Positions 61,931 to 64,000 of a stretch of DNA of 64,000 bases are shown piece after piece. The stretch covers positions 18,622,501 through 18,686,500 of the forward strand of contig OX335651.1 in NCBI GenBank assembly GCA_946894095.1, given 5' to 3'. Numbering within the stretch: position 1 is the first letter of the stretch; each line of letters opens with the position of its first letter. This DNA is from Incurvaria masculella (Eukaryota > Arthropoda > Insecta > Lepidoptera > Incurvariidae). The notes under the pieces were generated by a model, which worked only from the letters and a program-made list of their open reading frames with translations, was not told the DNA's origin and searched no databases. Both the position numbers and the translations under genes were made by a program.

Positions 61931-64000
61931 AACTAATTTACATAATATTCTTAGACATTTATGAAACATTACCATTCTATTGACATGAGTCAACCGCTGA
62001 ATCGATTTCAGGACATTGCATGTTCGTTTTTTATAAGTCAAAACCTTCAATACAAACCACGGTTTTTGTTTTCATAACAAACCAAAAATTAAATTTCAAT
62101 CATGAAATTACATCATTTTAGTTAAAACACAAATGTATCTAGCATCCTCTCCAAAACGCATGGTTTAAAGCTTACAGTTTGCCAAGTGTCGTCTATTCAA
62201 TATAAGATTCAAATAGAGAACTTAACCTTTTCCATAGTGTATATGTTTTTTGCGTACGAAATATTTAAAATGTTAAGATCTAATATGAGAAGTCAGAGTA
62301 CGAAAATCACGAAGTCAGAAGCTTTCAGATGAGTTGTGAAAGCTGTGCTTTTACGAATGTACGATTAGTTTTAACATCTCATGTAGTTTACCCCCTGATT
62401 GATTTTCCCCTGTTCCGTAAGCGTGCGAGCGAACTATAATGAAGAATTAGCTGGGAATTATCGGTAGCCGTGTGTTCGCTTCTCACGAACGTCACAGCAG
62501 CGCATCGGGGGCTGGCAGGCATTTTCAACTTCAGCCTAACTACTAAGTATACCCTTGTATCGGCGAACTTGTTAATGCGCACATAATGTGGGCCTGGGTC
62601 TTAACAACTTTGGAGAAAGCTTAATAGAATTAAAAACTAAAAGAAAAATTGCGATCCGCATACATTCCGGTGAGTGACGTTAAAACGAATCCAAAAGAGA
62701 GCAAAAGAAAATGTTCTTAGAAACAAATATTTGATTTAAACTCATGTGTGTGAATTATATCTGACTTAAAAATGTATCTCATTGATTAAGCAAATTCAAA
62801 AATGTCTAGATAAAATATAACAGTTTGAAATAAGGTACGTACTAACAAATATATACAGTTTAATTTAAAATAAAATTAAACTGGAACAATGATTTTTAAA
62901 TGATTTCCAAATCACCTTACTTAATATTATGTAGTTAGGATAGGTGCAACGTATTCAAAACGTTTTTACATACGTTTAGCTTCTGAACTGGTTATGGTGC
63001 TGTCTCTACAATATATAGTTTCTGATGGAACATTTCAATTTACACATCTCTGTTTTTAAAATTCACAGACACGTGAAAAGGTTTACAAGTATGTTACTCA
63101 TCATAAATAAAAATTATCATCCACCATATGGTGAACATTTCTGGTTAAAGAGTTTTGTTTCTGTCATATGTTTCCTTTAAAAAACAGTTTTTAAATAGCA
63201 AATATTTTTTATTGTTTTATAATAACAGGTAAGAAGATAAATAAATATCAATGGAACAATAAAGATTGCAATTCTTAGGCTTTAAGTACAATGACATTTA
63301 GATTAAATTCGGATACCATGTGTTGAGAGACATAACATTAATTGTAAGCTAGCCGTTTTATTGTTCAACTCTAACGTTCTTCAATTGATTAGTTAGCATT
63401 CCGACCTAACCCATATGGTAAAGTTACAATTGTTTTCGCTCCATCGTTCTTTGAGCCTAAGCAAGACTGACATAGGACAGGTCTCGACAGCTAACTAGGA
63501 CTCGTCCTAGTACTAAAGCTCACGGTATATTTGGGTTATAAGACAAATTATACTATTTATTTTAGCAAATCTCCAAACACAAGGTCATACAGGTCGTGCG
63601 TGGTGCATTTCCATTTTATGACCATTTAAAATATTGAAGGTTTTTAAGGTCATAAATAGAAAATGTCCCAAATTGTTTTGTCATATTTTTGGGGTTGAGC
63701 GTTAAATAAAATAATGTATAATAGAAATTTGAAATTTCGAAATTTTTTAATAAAATAATGGAAATTTAAGGCGGGTTTTAGAAAACATTAAGGGCATCAC
63801 CATTCCTGGTGATTACTGAAATGTTCAGCCAATTACTCATGAATAACTGAAAAATACCGATTTTCTAAACGAGTAATTCCCAAATTCCAAATGACATAAA
63901 TAAAACCAAAAATTAATATTTATGAGAATATTTGCTATAAAACAACCCTAAATATTCACTGAAACGAAAAAAAAACGTATCGAACTTGCGTGCGCCATAT
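61931..64000. other. unassigned AT-rich DNA to the window end
   Basis: No gene or repeat family supported over 2 kb. A GC-richer patch at 62390-62530 has a 64-codon minus frame without recognised domain. At 63765-63890, GGGTTTTAGAAAACATTAAG and ACCGATTTTCTAAACG are partly complementary, perhaps a small inverted element; its limits are unclear. Confidence 0.3.

Noticed and set aside
1..64000. CRISPR arrays, bacterial operons, riboswitches, replication origins or attachment sites
   Set aside because: The sequence is clearly eukaryotic repeat DNA; no spaced short direct repeats of CRISPR type and no operon-like coding density were seen.

Overview
This window is intergenic, repeat-rich DNA from an animal nuclear genome, most likely an insect and probably a moth or butterfly. 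The reasons are (CCTAA)n/(TTAGG)n tracts (the arthropod telomere motif), an AT-rich background, short Pol III-type SINEs, Tc1/mariner-class and Penelope-like remnants, many short inverted-repeat elements, and a GGGTTCCGTACC/GGAC-rich interspersed repeat that I associate with Lepidoptera from memory. No operons, bacterial signals, rRNA or intact tRNA genes were seen, and no multi-exon host gene could be supported. The order-level call is inference.

The only long, clearly protein-like gene is a Tc1/mariner-superfamily transposase (16689-17756, DD41D catalytic spacing, one in-frame TGA). It sits in a complete 2.4-kb transposon (15852-18288) with terminal inverted repeats of about 425 bp and a TA target duplication. 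Other coding remains are the ends of dead elements: a Penelope-like GIY-YIG piece (1285-1797), LINE C-termini (6190-6805, 12380-12600, 15402-15655, 39620-39990, 58474-58690) and a mariner N-terminus (50100-50420).

The rest is layered short repeats, named here for cross-reference. S5 is a SINE with a 5S-rRNA-like internal promoter. ST is a SINE with a tRNA-like head and the same body and tail as S5. M8 is a roughly 640-bp non-autonomous transposon with 8-bp target duplications (four copies). MT1, MT2 and MT3 are TTAA-targeting inverted-repeat elements. ML has TIRs of over 100 bp. MQ is a roughly 170-bp element. MP is the GGGTTCCGTACC/GGAC-array repeat. U1 is an unclassified roughly 400-bp repeat. 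Several insertions can be ordered in time: M8 inside an ST SINE and inside a small TA-flanked MITE, MT1 inside MQ with an empty-site relative at 40977, S5 inside a LINE 3' end, and a poly-A-tailed insert inside MP.

Layout: 1-6.2 kb, GC-richer start, MT2, PLE fragment, MT3, MT1 and S5; 6.2-10.6 kb, LINE end, MP, M8, a Harbinger-like MITE, nested MT1 and S5; 10.6-19 kb, SINE and LINE debris around the DD41D transposon; 19-29 kb, MP, MT1, ML, ST, U1 and long unassigned AT-rich DNA; 29-32.8 kb, a dense nest of M8, ST, ML and S5; 33-42.3 kb, MP, LINE debris, MT2, MQ and a large palindrome; 43-48.9 kb, interstitial telomeric repeats, MP, a GC-rich candidate promoter with a G-quadruplex motif (about 47.16-47.37 kb), S5 and MT1 in MQ; 49-51.4 kb, MT1 and mariner fragments and ST; 51.65-57.41 kb, an almost perfect 2,879-bp tandem duplication carrying MT1 and S5; 57.4-64 kb, ST, LINE debris, an unexplained 157-codon reading frame, MQ, S5 and AT-rich DNA.

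The most interesting points are the mosaic Pol III head of S5 (tRNA A-box, then 5S segment, then the shared SINE body), the head swap between S5 and ST, the M8 family with clean 8-bp duplications but no conventional terminal repeat, and the recent tandem duplication.
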